From Pseudoclavibacter soli DSM 23366 (lineage in GTDB: Bacteria; Actinomycetota; Actinomycetes; Actinomycetales; Microbacteriaceae): 64,000 nucleotides of DNA. The stretch spans positions 48,146 through 112,145 of the forward strand of contig NZ_AUIC01000006.1 in assembly GCF_000423505.1 (NCBI RefSeq), read 5' to 3'. Position 1 is the stretch's first letter; the number at the start of each line of letters is the position of its first letter. The notes under the pieces were generated by a model that was not told where the DNA came from, ran no database searches, and saw only the letters and a list, made by a program, of their open reading frames with translations. Of this stretch, positions 47,801 through 55,645 are shown piece by piece. The translations under genes and the position numbers were made by a program.

Positions 47801-49381
47801 ATGGCAGCAGCCGCAAAGCATCTCGGCTTGGACATCAGCCGCACTGGCATTCGCCTCGCCCAAGCGCACATTGACGGAAACGGCGACCTTGTCGTGGATT
47901 CATACGTGAGCCTGGATGTGCCAGAAGGCCTCATCTCGGAGACATCGATCATCGACATCCCGGCGGTGGCTCGTTTGGTCACTGAGGCTTACACAGCCGG
48001 CTCATTCACCACGAAGAACGTCGTGGTTTCGACGTTCGGACGGCAGCAACTGTACCTCCCGGCCTCGTTCGCAAAGCTGCCGCATGCCGAGCTGAGGAAG
48101 TCGCTGCAGCTGCGCACCCCGACCGATGAGCCGCTGCCGTTCTCTGCGGCCGGTGCGCAGTTCGACTTCCTTCCAGCGCCCGACGCCCCCGTGCGGGCAG
48201 GGAAGGTGAGTGGGCTGCTTGTCGGTGCCTCCGCCCAGATTGTCGCCTCGCTCGAGCAGGTGGTCTCCGCCGCTGGCCTGAAACTCGTCGGGATCGATGC
48301 CGGAGCCTTCGCGCTCGCTCGTGCGACGCAGGCAGCGGTCGGCGGTGTGGACGACGCAGTCATCGTCGACATCGGCAAGACCAACACCACAGTTGTGCAG
48401 GCGAGCTCGGGCACCGCAGTGTCAGTGCAGCTCACGCCGGATGGCGGAGACACCATCACCGACCGCCTGATGGATCGCCTGCAGCTGACTCGCGGCGCCG
48501 CCGAGAAGCTCAAGACCTCCGAGGACACGAGCGCCGTCGAGGCCTACCAAGGTGACTTCGAGGATGTCCTCGCCGAGGTGGTTTCGGACATCGCGTGGTC
48601 GGTCGAGGAGATCCTCCATGAGCACCAGCTCTCCCAGATCGTGCTCACCGGCGGTGGCGCACGGACGTTCGGCATCGACCGCGCGTTCGGCGACCGCTTC
48701 CGCATTGCAGTCAGCGCACCCCAGTTCGCTGATGCGAATGGTCAGCTGGTGTCGCTGGTCGCGGTCGGCCTGGCCCTACCTGGCGCGGGCGTAGACCTTC
48801 GTCCGGTGTCGCTGGCCGATCGGTCTGGGCTGGTACGTACCGCAGCTGTGGCAGCCGCAGCGCTACTTGTCGCCGGGGCAGCGATCGGTGTGACCGGGCT
48901 GCAGTCCAGCTCCGCCGCATCGCAGCTGGCCAGCGCGTCCGAGCAACAGCAGACTCTGCAGACTCAACTGGAGGGCGTCTCTGAGGCCGCCTCAGTCTCC
49001 ACGCAGCTGCAAGTGCTCTCGGACGCACGCAGCGCGGCCACCGCAGCCGAATCGGACTGGTCCGGGATCTTCACCCGCCTGAACGCCCTCACCCCCGAGG
49101 GCATGACCATCAGCCAGTTCACCATCTCGTCCTTCGGCGCCAACGCCGAGGCCGCTGCCGACTCCGAGGGCCCCCTGAACGTCGCGGTCACGACAACGAG
49201 TGAGACCCTGCCCGATCTGACGTCATGGCTGAACGCCCTGAAGTCAGATGCTGGCGTCACCTCGGCCAAGGTGACCGACTCCCAGCGAGTTGAGGACACA
49301 GGCACGTACACAACCAGCGTGAGCGTTGAGCTCTCGCCGAACTTCACCTACCGATTCGACCAGTCAGGAGCCGCGCAGTGA
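47801..49381 (+). CDS. PilM-PilN fusion protein
   Basis: Protein of 526 residues. The first about 340 residues are a PilM-type actin-like ATPase (GLDISRTGIRLAQ; IVDIGKTNTTVV; VLTGGGART phosphate and adenosine loops). A membrane helix follows (VAAAALLVAGAAIGVTGL, about 347-365), then coiled coil and a PilN-like domain (ALTPEGMTISQFTIS; LTSWLNALKSDAGV). In most bacteria PilM (about 350 aa) and PilN (about 190 aa) are separate and PilN's N-terminal tail docks into PilM; here they are one chain. Ends in a GTGA overlap with pilO. Confidence 0.85.
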   Translation: MAAAAKHLGLDISRTGIRLAQAHIDGNGDLVVDSYVSLDVPEGLISETSIIDIPAVARLVTEAYTAGSFTTKNVVVSTFGRQQLYLPASFAKLPHAELRKSLQLRTPTDEPLPFSAAGAQFDFLPAPDAPVRAGKVSGLLVGASAQIVASLEQVVSAAGLKLVGIDAGAFALARATQAAVGGVDDAVIVDIGKTNTTVVQASSGTAVSVQLTPDGGDTITDRLMDRLQLTRGAAEKLKTSEDTSAVEAYQGDFEDVLAEVVSDIAWSVEEILHEHQLSQIVLTGGGARTFGIDRAFGDRFRIAVSAPQFADANGQLVSLVAVGLALPGAGVDLRPVSLADRSGLVRTAAVAAAALLVAGAAIGVTGLQSSSAASQLASASEQQQTLQTQLEGVSEAASVSTQLQVLSDARSAATAAESDWSGIFTRLNALTPEGMTISQFTISSFGANAEAAADSEGPLNVAVTTTSETLPDLTSWLNALKSDAGVTSAKVTDSQRVEDTGTYTTSVSVELSPNFTYRFDQSGAAQ

Positions 49382-50088
49382 CCAAGGAAACCACTAAGAC
49401 AAATACGGCAAACCTGAAGCTGATCACCGCGGGCGTCATCGCCGTGAGTGTACTCGCCGGCGGTGGCCTCAGCTGGGTGAACCTCAGCTCGGCCGGCGAT
49501 GACCGGGAACAGGCGTCAGCCATCGAACAGAGCAATACCACTCTCACCCAGCGTGTCGACGCAGGCGAAGCGGCGCGGCAGAACTTCGATGCTCTCAGCG
49601 CGCAACTGGCTGACCTCCGCGCGAACATCCCGAGCGCGCTCGACCAAGAGGGCTTCTTCGCTGAACTCTCGGAGGTCGGCGCAACCAACGCGATCTCCAT
49701 TGACGGGCTCACCTTGGGTGATGCCACGCCCTTTGAACAGATCTCCCCAGAAGTGGTCGCCGTACTCGAGTCCGTCTCCGGAGATGACGCGGCAAAGGCA
49801 TCAGCGGCAGCCGATGCGATTGCGAGCGCAGATGCGTCCAGCTTGATCGCGTACCCGGTGACAGTGACTGCCACCGGAGATTATGACAGCATCGCCGGGT
49901 TCATCAGCGGCGTTCAGCACTCCACTCGACTGTTCTGGGTCAACGGCATCGACATCTCAGAGCCGGAGAAGGATCAGACCGAGTACACGGTGGTTCTCTC
50001 TGGAGACATTTTCGTGCTGGCTGACGCAGACGTGGATGTCGATCCTCAGGAAGAATCTGAAGACGTCAGCATCGAGGTGGCCGAATGA
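49378..50088 (+). CDS. pilO: PilO-like protein
   Basis: Protein of 236 residues. One membrane helix (about 14-32), coiled coil (about 40-85) and a ferredoxin-like periplasm-side domain (LIAYPVTVTATGDYDSIAGFISGVQH, about 160-185) as in PilO. GTG start overlapping the previous stop. Acidic C-terminal tail. Assigned by position and layout more than by sequence identity. Confidence 0.75.
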   Translation: MTKETTKTNTANLKLITAGVIAVSVLAGGGLSWVNLSSAGDDREQASAIEQSNTTLTQRVDAGEAARQNFDALSAQLADLRANIPSALDQEGFFAELSEVGATNAISIDGLTLGDATPFEQISPEVVAVLESVSGDDAAKASAAADAIASADASSLIAYPVTVTATGDYDSIAGFISGVQHSTRLFWVNGIDISEPEKDQTEYTVVLSGDIFVLADADVDVDPQEESEDVSIEVAE

Positions 50089-51164
50089 GCGGTCTGAACG
50101 AGGTTCTCGCGTACGCACTGGAACAGGTGGTCGCTAAGGGCGCCTCTGACCTCCACACCGCAACAGGTGAGGTGGCTCGCATCAGGGTCAACGGGTCGCT
50201 GCAGACCATCGCGGGTATGGATGCATCTCCGTGGACGGCGGAGCTGATGTACAGCGTGCTCGAATCGATCACTACCCAAGATCAGCGCGATCGGTTTGCG
50301 GATGAGCTCGAGCTTGACCTGTCCATCGCAGCTGCAGGCGCACGCTTCCGAGTCAACGTCCACCATCAGGACAATGGCATCGGGATCGTGTGTCGGCAGA
50401 TCCCGACCCAGATTCCGAGTCTCGAATCGCTCGGCATGCCGCGCGTGCTCCGGCAGTTCGCGGCCCTGCCGCGTGGGCTGGTGCTCGTGACCGGGCCGAC
50501 CGGGTCCGGGAAGAGTACGACTCTGGCTGCGATGATCGATCTGATCAACCGCACGCGCGATGAACATATCATCACCATTGAAGACCCGATCGAGTTCGTC
50601 CACCGCTCAAAGCGCTGCTTCATCACTCAGCGCGAAGTCGGGCGGGACACGAACTCGTTCCCCGAGGCACTCAAGCGCGCACTTCGCCAAGATCCCGACG
50701 TGATCCTCGTGGGGGAGATGCGCGATCTGGAGACAATCTCCACCGCTATCGCCGCTGCGGAGACCGGACACCTTGTCTTCGCGACACTGCACACGCAGGA
50801 TGCGCAGCAGACCGCGGATCGAATCATCGACATGTTCCCGGACGGCCGGCAGGAGCAGATTCGACAGGAGCTGGCGGCCACGCTGCGGGGTGTGGTCAGC
50901 CAGACCCTGCTGCCAACCGTCTCCGGCGGACGGATCGCGGCGCACGAGATCCTCGTGGTCACATCCGCCGTGGCGAACATGATCCGATCGGGAACCACCC
51001 ATCAGATCGTCACCGCCCTGCAGTCAGGCGCGAAGGAGGGCATGCACAGCCTCGACCAGAACCTCGCCGAGCTCGTTCGTGCCGGCCGTGTCGAGCGCGC
51101 GGTGGCTCAGCGTGCCGCCCATGATCCTCAGGCGCTGGCAGGCTACCTTTCGGCCTCCGCATAG
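50085..51164 (+). CDS. pilT: type IV pilus retraction ATPase PilT
   Basis: Protein of 359 residues. Walker A GPTGSGKST (about 136-144), Asp box ITIEDPIEF, Walker B VILVGEMRDLETI (about 205-217), and His box FATLHTQDA. The AIRNLIRE-type tail of PilT is seen only weakly. The presence of a PilT suggests retractable pili, for twitching, adhesion or DNA handling. ATGA overlap with pilO. Confidence 0.92.
   Translation: MSGLNEVLAYALEQVVAKGASDLHTATGEVARIRVNGSLQTIAGMDASPWTAELMYSVLESITTQDQRDRFADELELDLSIAAAGARFRVNVHHQDNGIGIVCRQIPTQIPSLESLGMPRVLRQFAALPRGLVLVTGPTGSGKSTTLAAMIDLINRTRDEHIITIEDPIEFVHRSKRCFITQREVGRDTNSFPEALKRALRQDPDVILVGEMRDLETISTAIAAAETGHLVFATLHTQDAQQTADRIIDMFPDGRQEQIRQELAATLRGVVSQTLLPTVSGGRIAAHEILVVTSAVANMIRSGTTHQIVTALQSGAKEGMHSLDQNLAELVRAGRVERAVAQRAAHDPQALAGYLSASA
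51157..51163 (+). promoter_or_regulatory. CCGCATA promoter motif before the pilin genes
   Basis: 10 nt before ATG 51174, inside the last codons of pilT. Gives the prepilin genes a possible separate promoter. Confidence 0.58.
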
Positions 51165-51173
51165 GTGTGGTGT

Positions 51174-51719
51174 ATGAGTCTTCGTCGAACGCGCCGGTAT
51201 CGCGATGCCGGTGACTCCTTGGTCGAGGTGATCGTCAGTGTGTTCCTAATCGCCGCCATGGGGCTCGGTGTGGTCAGCGTCTTCACGTCGACGTCGACAA
51301 ACGCGGCGAAGGTCTCTGAAGTCGCCGAACGTGATCGGATTCAGCAGAGTGTGCTCAACCTCGCCGAGCAGGCCAGTGTCGCAGCTTCCGAGAAACTCAC
51401 CACGACTGGGAGTCAGGTTGAAGCCTGCAAGACCTGGTTCACCTCCTTCAGGCAATATCCAGTCGCAACCAGTTACCCGCTCACGGAGCAGATGAATATT
51501 CGACTGCGGGTGAACTCCACGCAGGTCTCCGGGGCTTCGGACGCGGTCTGGACTGTCAGGAAGGGGTCGATGACCGTCCCCACCGCCTCCGCCATCAACA
51601 GCCTGTGCTCTCGAGTGGCCGCCACCGATGAAAACGCAGTGGTCACCACGACTTTCCGTCTGGCAGTTCGTATCGGCGAACGAACTCCCGAGATCGAGGT
51701 GATCACCCTTGCGAAGTAG
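51174..51719 (+). CDS. type IV prepilin-like protein
   Basis: Protein of 181 residues. Basic leader then AG-DSLVEVIVSVFLIAAMGLGVV: Gly at -1, Glu at +5 and a hydrophobic helix, the class III signal cut by prepilin peptidase. Cysteines at about 83 and 142 may form a disulfide. Could be a minor or major pilin. ATG 51174 chosen by the promoter motif. Confidence 0.8.
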   Translation: MSLRRTRRYRDAGDSLVEVIVSVFLIAAMGLGVVSVFTSTSTNAAKVSEVAERDRIQQSVLNLAEQASVAASEKLTTTGSQVEACKTWFTSFRQYPVATSYPLTEQMNIRLRVNSTQVSGASDAVWTVRKGSMTVPTASAINSLCSRVAATDENAVVTTTFRLAVRIGERTPEIEVITLAK

Positions 51720-52368
51720 ACGTCTGAAGCGGCTCCGTGACTCGGGTATGACTCTCGTGGAGACCATTGTGGCGATGGGGCTGGTCACTATGGTCCTGCT
51801 GATCCTAGCCACATTGGTGAACACCGCAGCCGGACTGAATCAAGACAGCACTGCACGCAACCAGAACATCCAGACCGCCAACACGTTCACACAGGGGCTG
51901 GAGACCGGGCTGAACGACACCGCCTCAGTGCTGCCTGACGCACAGGTGAACGCGCGCTTCGGCGGCGACGAGGCTGTCGTCGTCCTCACTCGCGATCGGG
52001 AACGGGCGCGCTGGACGTGCCGTGCATGGTGGTTGGACGACGACGGCATCCTCTGGCAGCGCACCGGCCCAGAGCTCGCGACAAACTCGTCAACGGGGCG
52101 TCCCATCGCGGCAAGCGCGTCGGCAGGCTTCTCTGCAACATCGTCCCCGGCGAGTGCTGGATGGCAGAAGGTCGCAGACGCCAGTATTCCCAGTGGGGGA
52201 GGCTTCACCGTGTCCTGGGACAGCAGCAGCCCCTACATGCTCAAAGCGGATTTCGTGATCGGCAGCGTGGCGCCATACCGGGCGCAGACCACGATCACAC
52301 TGGACTCCGGCTGGTATCGATCAGCACTGGACCTCAGTGGAGAGGCGGCAACAGTATGCGCAAGCTGA
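51709..52368 (+). CDS. type IV prepilin-like protein
   Basis: Protein of 219 residues from TTG 51709, which follows GAGGTGATC. Leader RSRRLKRLRDSG then MTLVETIVAMGLVTMVLLILATLV: a textbook class III signal with Gly -1 and Glu +5. A later ATG would remove the leader, so the TTG start is needed. Overlaps the previous gene by 11 nt. Minor pilin likely. Confidence 0.8.
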   Translation: MRSRRLKRLRDSGMTLVETIVAMGLVTMVLLILATLVNTAAGLNQDSTARNQNIQTANTFTQGLETGLNDTASVLPDAQVNARFGGDEAVVVLTRDRERARWTCRAWWLDDDGILWQRTGPELATNSSTGRPIAASASAGFSATSSPASAGWQKVADASIPSGGGFTVSWDSSSPYMLKADFVIGSVAPYRAQTTITLDSGWYRSALDLSGEAATVCAS

Positions 52369-52919
52369 GACACCGTCTCCGAAATGACTCCGGAGTGAGC
52401 CTTGCTCTGACCGTCATTGCGATTGCAGTGCTCACGGTGGTCAGTCTTGGTGTGCTCTCCGGGCTGCGCGCAACCGTCTTCGGGGCATCGGAGTCGACCG
52501 CTCAGAACCATGCCAGAAGCCTTGCACGATCAGTCAACGAGCTGGGGGCATACCAGGTCGGATACGCCGGCACCCCGAGTATTGACCCCGGCGCCTGTTA
52601 CTGGTGGTCGACATCCCACACACGGCCGTCTCGGGCCCCGGCGGGGTGCACTCAGCTGACCGCGTTCTCCGTGTCGGACGCAAGCGGCGCAGTCACCGAG
52701 GGACTGTTCGAAAGCGGTGACTACGCTGATGTGGTCATCCAGTATCAGGACCCGCTGGCAGCGAATGCATCGTTGGGCATTTACGCGCCACAAGCCTCCG
52801 ACTTCGCCCAGACGCCTTACGCACGCGTGGTGGTCTCATCTATGGCGTCCACGGACACGCAGACGGGCACTGTGCAGTCGAGCGACTACACCACGGTGTA
52901 CTCACTCACCTTCGCTTAG
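52356..52919 (+). CDS. pilin-like (PilX/GspK-type) protein
   Basis: Protein of 187 residues. Leader RKLRHRLRNDSG then VSLALTVIAIAVLTVVSLGVLSGL. The +5 Glu is missing, as in some GspK/PilX-type minor pilins. The rest is a small folded domain with two Cys (about 84 and 98). Overlaps the previous gene by 13 nt. Confidence 0.72.
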   Translation: MRKLRHRLRNDSGVSLALTVIAIAVLTVVSLGVLSGLRATVFGASESTAQNHARSLARSVNELGAYQVGYAGTPSIDPGACYWWSTSHTRPSRAPAGCTQLTAFSVSDASGAVTEGLFESGDYADVVIQYQDPLAANASLGIYAPQASDFAQTPYARVVVSSMASTDTQTGTVQSSDYTTVYSLTFA

Positions 52920-52924
52920 TGACC

Positions 52925-52933
52925 CCGCGCACA
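52925..52933 (+). promoter_or_regulatory. CCGCGCACA leaderless promoter motif
   Basis: 8 nt before ATG 52942. 24 nt identity with the region at 18381. Confidence 0.6.
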
Positions 52934-52941
52934 TGGTGGGT

Positions 52942-53115
52942 ATGAGCACACAGACACGTAAACCTCGACGTACACTCCAATCCGACTGGCGGGCTTTTGT
53001 CGCGCGGCACCCGCTCGCACTGCCGACGCTTCAGCTTTTGGCTGTGGCTGCAGGCGTCTTGGTGACCATGGCCGTGCTGGTCGACCTCGCGGTCGAGAGC
53101 CTGCCGCGGATCTGA
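52942..53115 (+). CDS. small membrane protein in the pilus cluster
   Basis: Protein of 57 residues: basic N-terminus (TRKPRRTLQSDWRAFVARH) and one membrane helix (TLQLLAVAAGVLVTMAVLVDLAV). Leaderless from ATG 52942. Possibly a small pilus accessory subunit; not recognised. Confidence 0.6.
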   Translation: MSTQTRKPRRTLQSDWRAFVARHPLALPTLQLLAVAAGVLVTMAVLVDLAVESLPRI

Positions 53116-53121
53116 ACACGT

Positions 53122-53128
53122 CCGCATA
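53122..53128 (+). promoter_or_regulatory. CCGCATAGTCCT promoter motif
   Basis: 38 nt before TTG 53167, with GAAAGGACA as ribosome site. Confidence 0.55.
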
Positions 53129-53166
53129 GTCCTGTCCCAGACACCAGCCTGTGGAAAGGACATCAA

Positions 53167-53433
53167 TTGAGCATCGTCCCAGAAATCACGTTCAGTCGAC
53201 ATGAGGGGCGCATATTCGCGACCCTCGATATCCAGCCCCCGGTCACGTTGGAGGCTCGACGACTTCCCGACGGCGGACTGGAGCTCGACCCGGTATCCGC
53301 CGTCGACGCCGCTGTCAGCGCGGACCTCGATCTCGACTGGGCAGCGCTCACACGGCGAGTGGACGAATACGAGACCGCGCTTGCCGCAGCCCGTGCAGCC
53401 GGGCACCCCACAGCTTATGAGCAACAGCGGTGA
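53167..53433 (+). CDS. hypothetical protein upstream of prepilin peptidase
   Basis: Protein of 88 residues. TTG start with GAAAGGA 8 nt upstream. Beta-strand pattern ITFSRHEGRIFATLDIQPP, then a helix DWAALTRRVDEYETALAAARAAG. Overlaps pilD by GTGA. Not recognised. Confidence 0.58.
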   Translation: MSIVPEITFSRHEGRIFATLDIQPPVTLEARRLPDGGLELDPVSAVDAAVSADLDLDWAALTRRVDEYETALAAARAAGHPTAYEQQR

Positions 53434-54230
53434 GCTCGATCCCACTCACTGCCCAGCTGATCTGGGCCGGTGTCTTCGGTGCCGTGCTCGGCAGCTTTCT
53501 GAACGTCGTGGCTGTCCGCTTCGCCGCAGGCACAGATGCCTCTGGTCGCAGCGCTTGCCCCACCTGCAACCACCAGCTCAGCTGGTCTGAGAATGTGCCC
53601 ATTCTGGGATGGCTGGCCCTAGGTGGTCGCTGCCTGCACTGCAGGACACCCATCAACATCCGATACCCGGTTGTGGAGGCGCTCAACGCGCTGCTGTGGG
53701 TGATGCTTTGGTGGCACATACCCCCGCAGACACCGCCAGAAGCCCTGCTGACCGGCCTGCAGCTGCTCACGGGATCAGCGCTTCTGACCATCACGCTCAC
53801 CGACCTCGACACAGGACGCATCCCGAATAGGGTCACGCTTCCGGCTGGGGTGATGACTGCCGGGCTGATCGCCCTGACCAGTCTCGCCGGCCAGAACGAG
53901 ACCGCCCACGGTGCACTGATCGGCGCAGCCGTCTACACTGCGCCGATCCTCGTATTCGCGCTAGTGGGGGCCATGGGGTTCGGCGACGCCAAGATCGCAC
54001 CGGTGATCGGGGCAAGTCTCGGTGCAATAGGAATGCCCACGCTGGTGATGGGTATGGTCGCACCCTATCTGCTTGCGTTCCCAGCTGCCCTGCTGACACT
54101 GCGCCGTGGTGGGCGTGGTTCAACACTGCCGCTCGGCCCGGCACTGGCGGGAGGCTGGCTGCTTGCTCTGTTCTTCGGTAAACAGGCCGCGAGCCTGTTC
54201 GGGGTCGACATCCTGCTCGCCCAGCTATAA
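53430..54230 (+). CDS. pilD: prepilin peptidase PilD
   Basis: Protein of 266 residues, polytopic. Opening GSFLNVV, zinc cysteines CPTC ... CLHC (about 43-72) of the methylase part, and the two catalytic aspartates of aspartic leader peptidases in TDLDTGRIPN (about 125) and GFGDAK (about 185). It would cut the prepilin-like proteins of this cluster. GTG start in a GTGA overlap. Confidence 0.92.
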   Translation: MSSIPLTAQLIWAGVFGAVLGSFLNVVAVRFAAGTDASGRSACPTCNHQLSWSENVPILGWLALGGRCLHCRTPINIRYPVVEALNALLWVMLWWHIPPQTPPEALLTGLQLLTGSALLTITLTDLDTGRIPNRVTLPAGVMTAGLIALTSLAGQNETAHGALIGAAVYTAPILVFALVGAMGFGDAKIAPVIGASLGAIGMPTLVMGMVAPYLLAFPAALLTLRRGGRGSTLPLGPALAGGWLLALFFGKQAASLFGVDILLAQL

Positions 54231-54246
54231 ACGCGGCACCCCCCCC

Positions 54247-54263
54247 GTGTGCATGGGGCACAC
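54247..54263 (+). terminator. short hairpin after pilD
   Basis: GTGTGC (54247-54252) and GCACAC (54258-54263) behind a run of C. Weak, without T run. Confidence 0.35.
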
Positions 54264-54351
54264 ACCCCAAACCGACGAAAAGCGGCATGATGTTGCGATT
54301 TCCCTTGTGCGCATGAGGTCGGGGCGGTGCGCCCGCCTCCAGAATGATGCC

Positions 54352-54630
54352 ATGAGCACTCCAAACCCAAATCCCAACTCTCAGCTAGACCTCGACACGG
54401 AGATCGACTTCGTTGTCTCGGAGATTGCCACGGTCGAGGCGAGACTCCATTGGCTTCGACGCAGTCTCGACCGGCTCAGGCAGGCTAGGACACAGACCGC
54501 CAGCGTCAGCTTCGACCAGCTGGCCGACTTGCTGAACAAACCCGAATGCACGATTTTCGATGCCCCGCGCATAGTACATCCAGACGACGGAAAGGCCGAC
54601 GTCACCGCCACCAGGCGAACACACAACTAG
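54352..54630 (+). CDS. hypothetical protein
   Basis: Protein of 92 residues. Mostly one helical/coiled-coil segment (VSEIATVEARLHWLRRSLDRLRQARTQ read in pieces, about 20-47). No ribosome site before ATG 54352; an in-frame ATG at 54313 is possible. Lies 13 nt before ssb. Confidence 0.48.
   Translation: MSTPNPNPNSQLDLDTEIDFVVSEIATVEARLHWLRRSLDRLRQARTQTASVSFDQLADLLNKPECTIFDAPRIVHPDDGKADVTATRRTHN
54565..54573 (+). promoter_or_regulatory. CCGCGCATA motif upstream of ssb
   Basis: 70 nt before the ssb ATG, inside the previous gene. May give ssb its own promoter. Confidence 0.42.
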
Positions 54631-54643
54631 AGAAAGACACATC

Positions 54644-55132
54644 ATGGCGAACAACGTCCAGACCTTCTACGGAAACATCACCGCCGACCCGGAGCTTCGC
54701 TACACCGGCAACGGCACCGCCGTCACCAGCTTCACCATCGCACAGTCGGTCGGTTTCTACGATCGCGAGAAAGGCGAGTACGTCGAGAAGAACACCGCGT
54801 TCCTGCGAGTGAGCGCATGGCGTGGGCTGGCTGAGAACGTGGCCCAGTCGCTGCACAAGGGCCAGCGCGTCACCGTGGTCGGCGTCCTCGAGCAGACCTC
54901 CTACGAGGACAAGGAAGGCAACAAGCGCACCTCCTTCGAGGTCACCGCGGACGACGTGAGTGTCTCACTGCTGTACGGTAAGGCCGAGTTCGTCAAGATC
55001 GGCCGCACCAACCGCAGCGAGCCGAACGAGGACGCACCGAAGCAGGCGTCGAAGCAGGCGTCAAAGCCCGCACCCGCATCGTCGAAGCCGGCCGCACCGG
55101 CTGCTGACGACGATGACGACGACGACTTCTAG
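54644..55132 (+). CDS. ssb: single-stranded DNA-binding protein
   Basis: Protein of 162 residues. OB-fold pattern TFYGNITADPELRYTGNGTAVTSFTIA (residues 7-33 read in pieces), ...FLRVSAWRGLAENVAQSLHKGQRVTVVGVLEQ. Flexible Gln/Ala/Pro linker with repeated KQASKQAS, then an acidic tail of seven Asp and Phe. Usual tails end DDDIPF; here the I-P is missing but the acidic-Phe end is kept. Coats ssDNA during replication or transfer. Followed by a terminator. Confidence 0.9.
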   Translation: MANNVQTFYGNITADPELRYTGNGTAVTSFTIAQSVGFYDREKGEYVEKNTAFLRVSAWRGLAENVAQSLHKGQRVTVVGVLEQTSYEDKEGNKRTSFEVTADDVSVSLLYGKAEFVKIGRTNRSEPNEDAPKQASKQASKPAPASSKPAAPAADDDDDDDF

Positions 55133-55147
55133 TACTCGCCTCCACAA

Positions 55148-55188
55148 CGAATGAGGGGTCTGCCCATTCCGGGTGGGCCCCTCATTCG
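55148..55188 (+). terminator. terminator after ssb
   Basis: CGAATGAGGGG (55148-55158) pairs with CCCCTCATTCG (55178-55188), extended by a partly paired inner part. The right arm overlaps the promoter motif of the HNH gene. Confidence 0.7.
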
Positions 55189-55192
55189 CATA
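55187..55192 (+). promoter_or_regulatory. CGCATA leaderless promoter motif of the HNH gene
   Basis: 10 nt before ATG 55203 and sharing bases with the ssb terminator. Confidence 0.5.
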
Positions 55193-55202
55193 TCTCGCCA
55201 TT

Positions 55203-55619
55203 ATGGAGCTGTCCATTCCCACACCGGTGCTCATCCTGCTGGTATTGCCTATCGTATTGGGGTTGCTGGCCCGTCGGGCTTCGAACAACCATCGCATCCA
55301 GACAGATCCACAGCGAGTCTTCACAAAAGAGCAGCGCATCCACGGAGCTGCCCGCAGCGGGAACCGCTGTGAACACAAACCCATCATCGGGCGCAGATGC
55401 ACCAGCCCGGGCGGGCAGGGGGACCATATCTGGCCATGGTCGTTCGGCGGCGCCACAGCCATGTCGAACTATCAGAATCTGTGTGGCGTCCACAACCGCA
55501 GAAAATCGAACCACCGCCCCTCTCGCCTGTATGTCTGGCGACTGGAACGACGACGACGACGGTATTTCCCCCAAGGGGAGGACCCCCATGTCGAATGGCG
55601 GATCGGCCGGGCGCGTTGA
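55203..55619 (+). CDS. membrane-anchored HNH nuclease-like protein
   Basis: Protein of 138 residues. An N-terminal membrane helix (PTPVLILLVLPIVLGLLA, about 7-24) precedes an HNH domain: RNRCEHK-type Cys, RRCTS, GDHIWPWSFGGATAMSNYQNLCGVHNRRKS (about 70-105), with D-H, N and H-N-x-x-K of the beta-beta-alpha metal fold. HNH proteins cut DNA; a membrane-tethered one near transfer genes could act on incoming or outgoing DNA, or be a degenerate domain. ATG chosen by the promoter motif. Confidence 0.7.
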   Translation: MELSIPTPVLILLVLPIVLGLLARRASNNHRIQTDPQRVFTKEQRIHGAARSGNRCEHKPIIGRRCTSPGGQGDHIWPWSFGGATAMSNYQNLCGVHNRRKSNHRPSRLYVWRLERRRRRYFPQGEDPHVEWRIGRAR

Positions 55620-55628
55620 AGCGCTCCT

Positions 55629-55635
55629 CCGCATA
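55629..55635 (+). promoter_or_regulatory. CCGCATA promoter motif of the envelope/transfer module
   Basis: 10 nt before ATG 55646, overlapping nothing but the end of the HNH frame spacer. Same spacing as 34375, 35982 and 51157. Confidence 0.6.
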
Positions 55636-55645
55636 AGTGGTGTGT

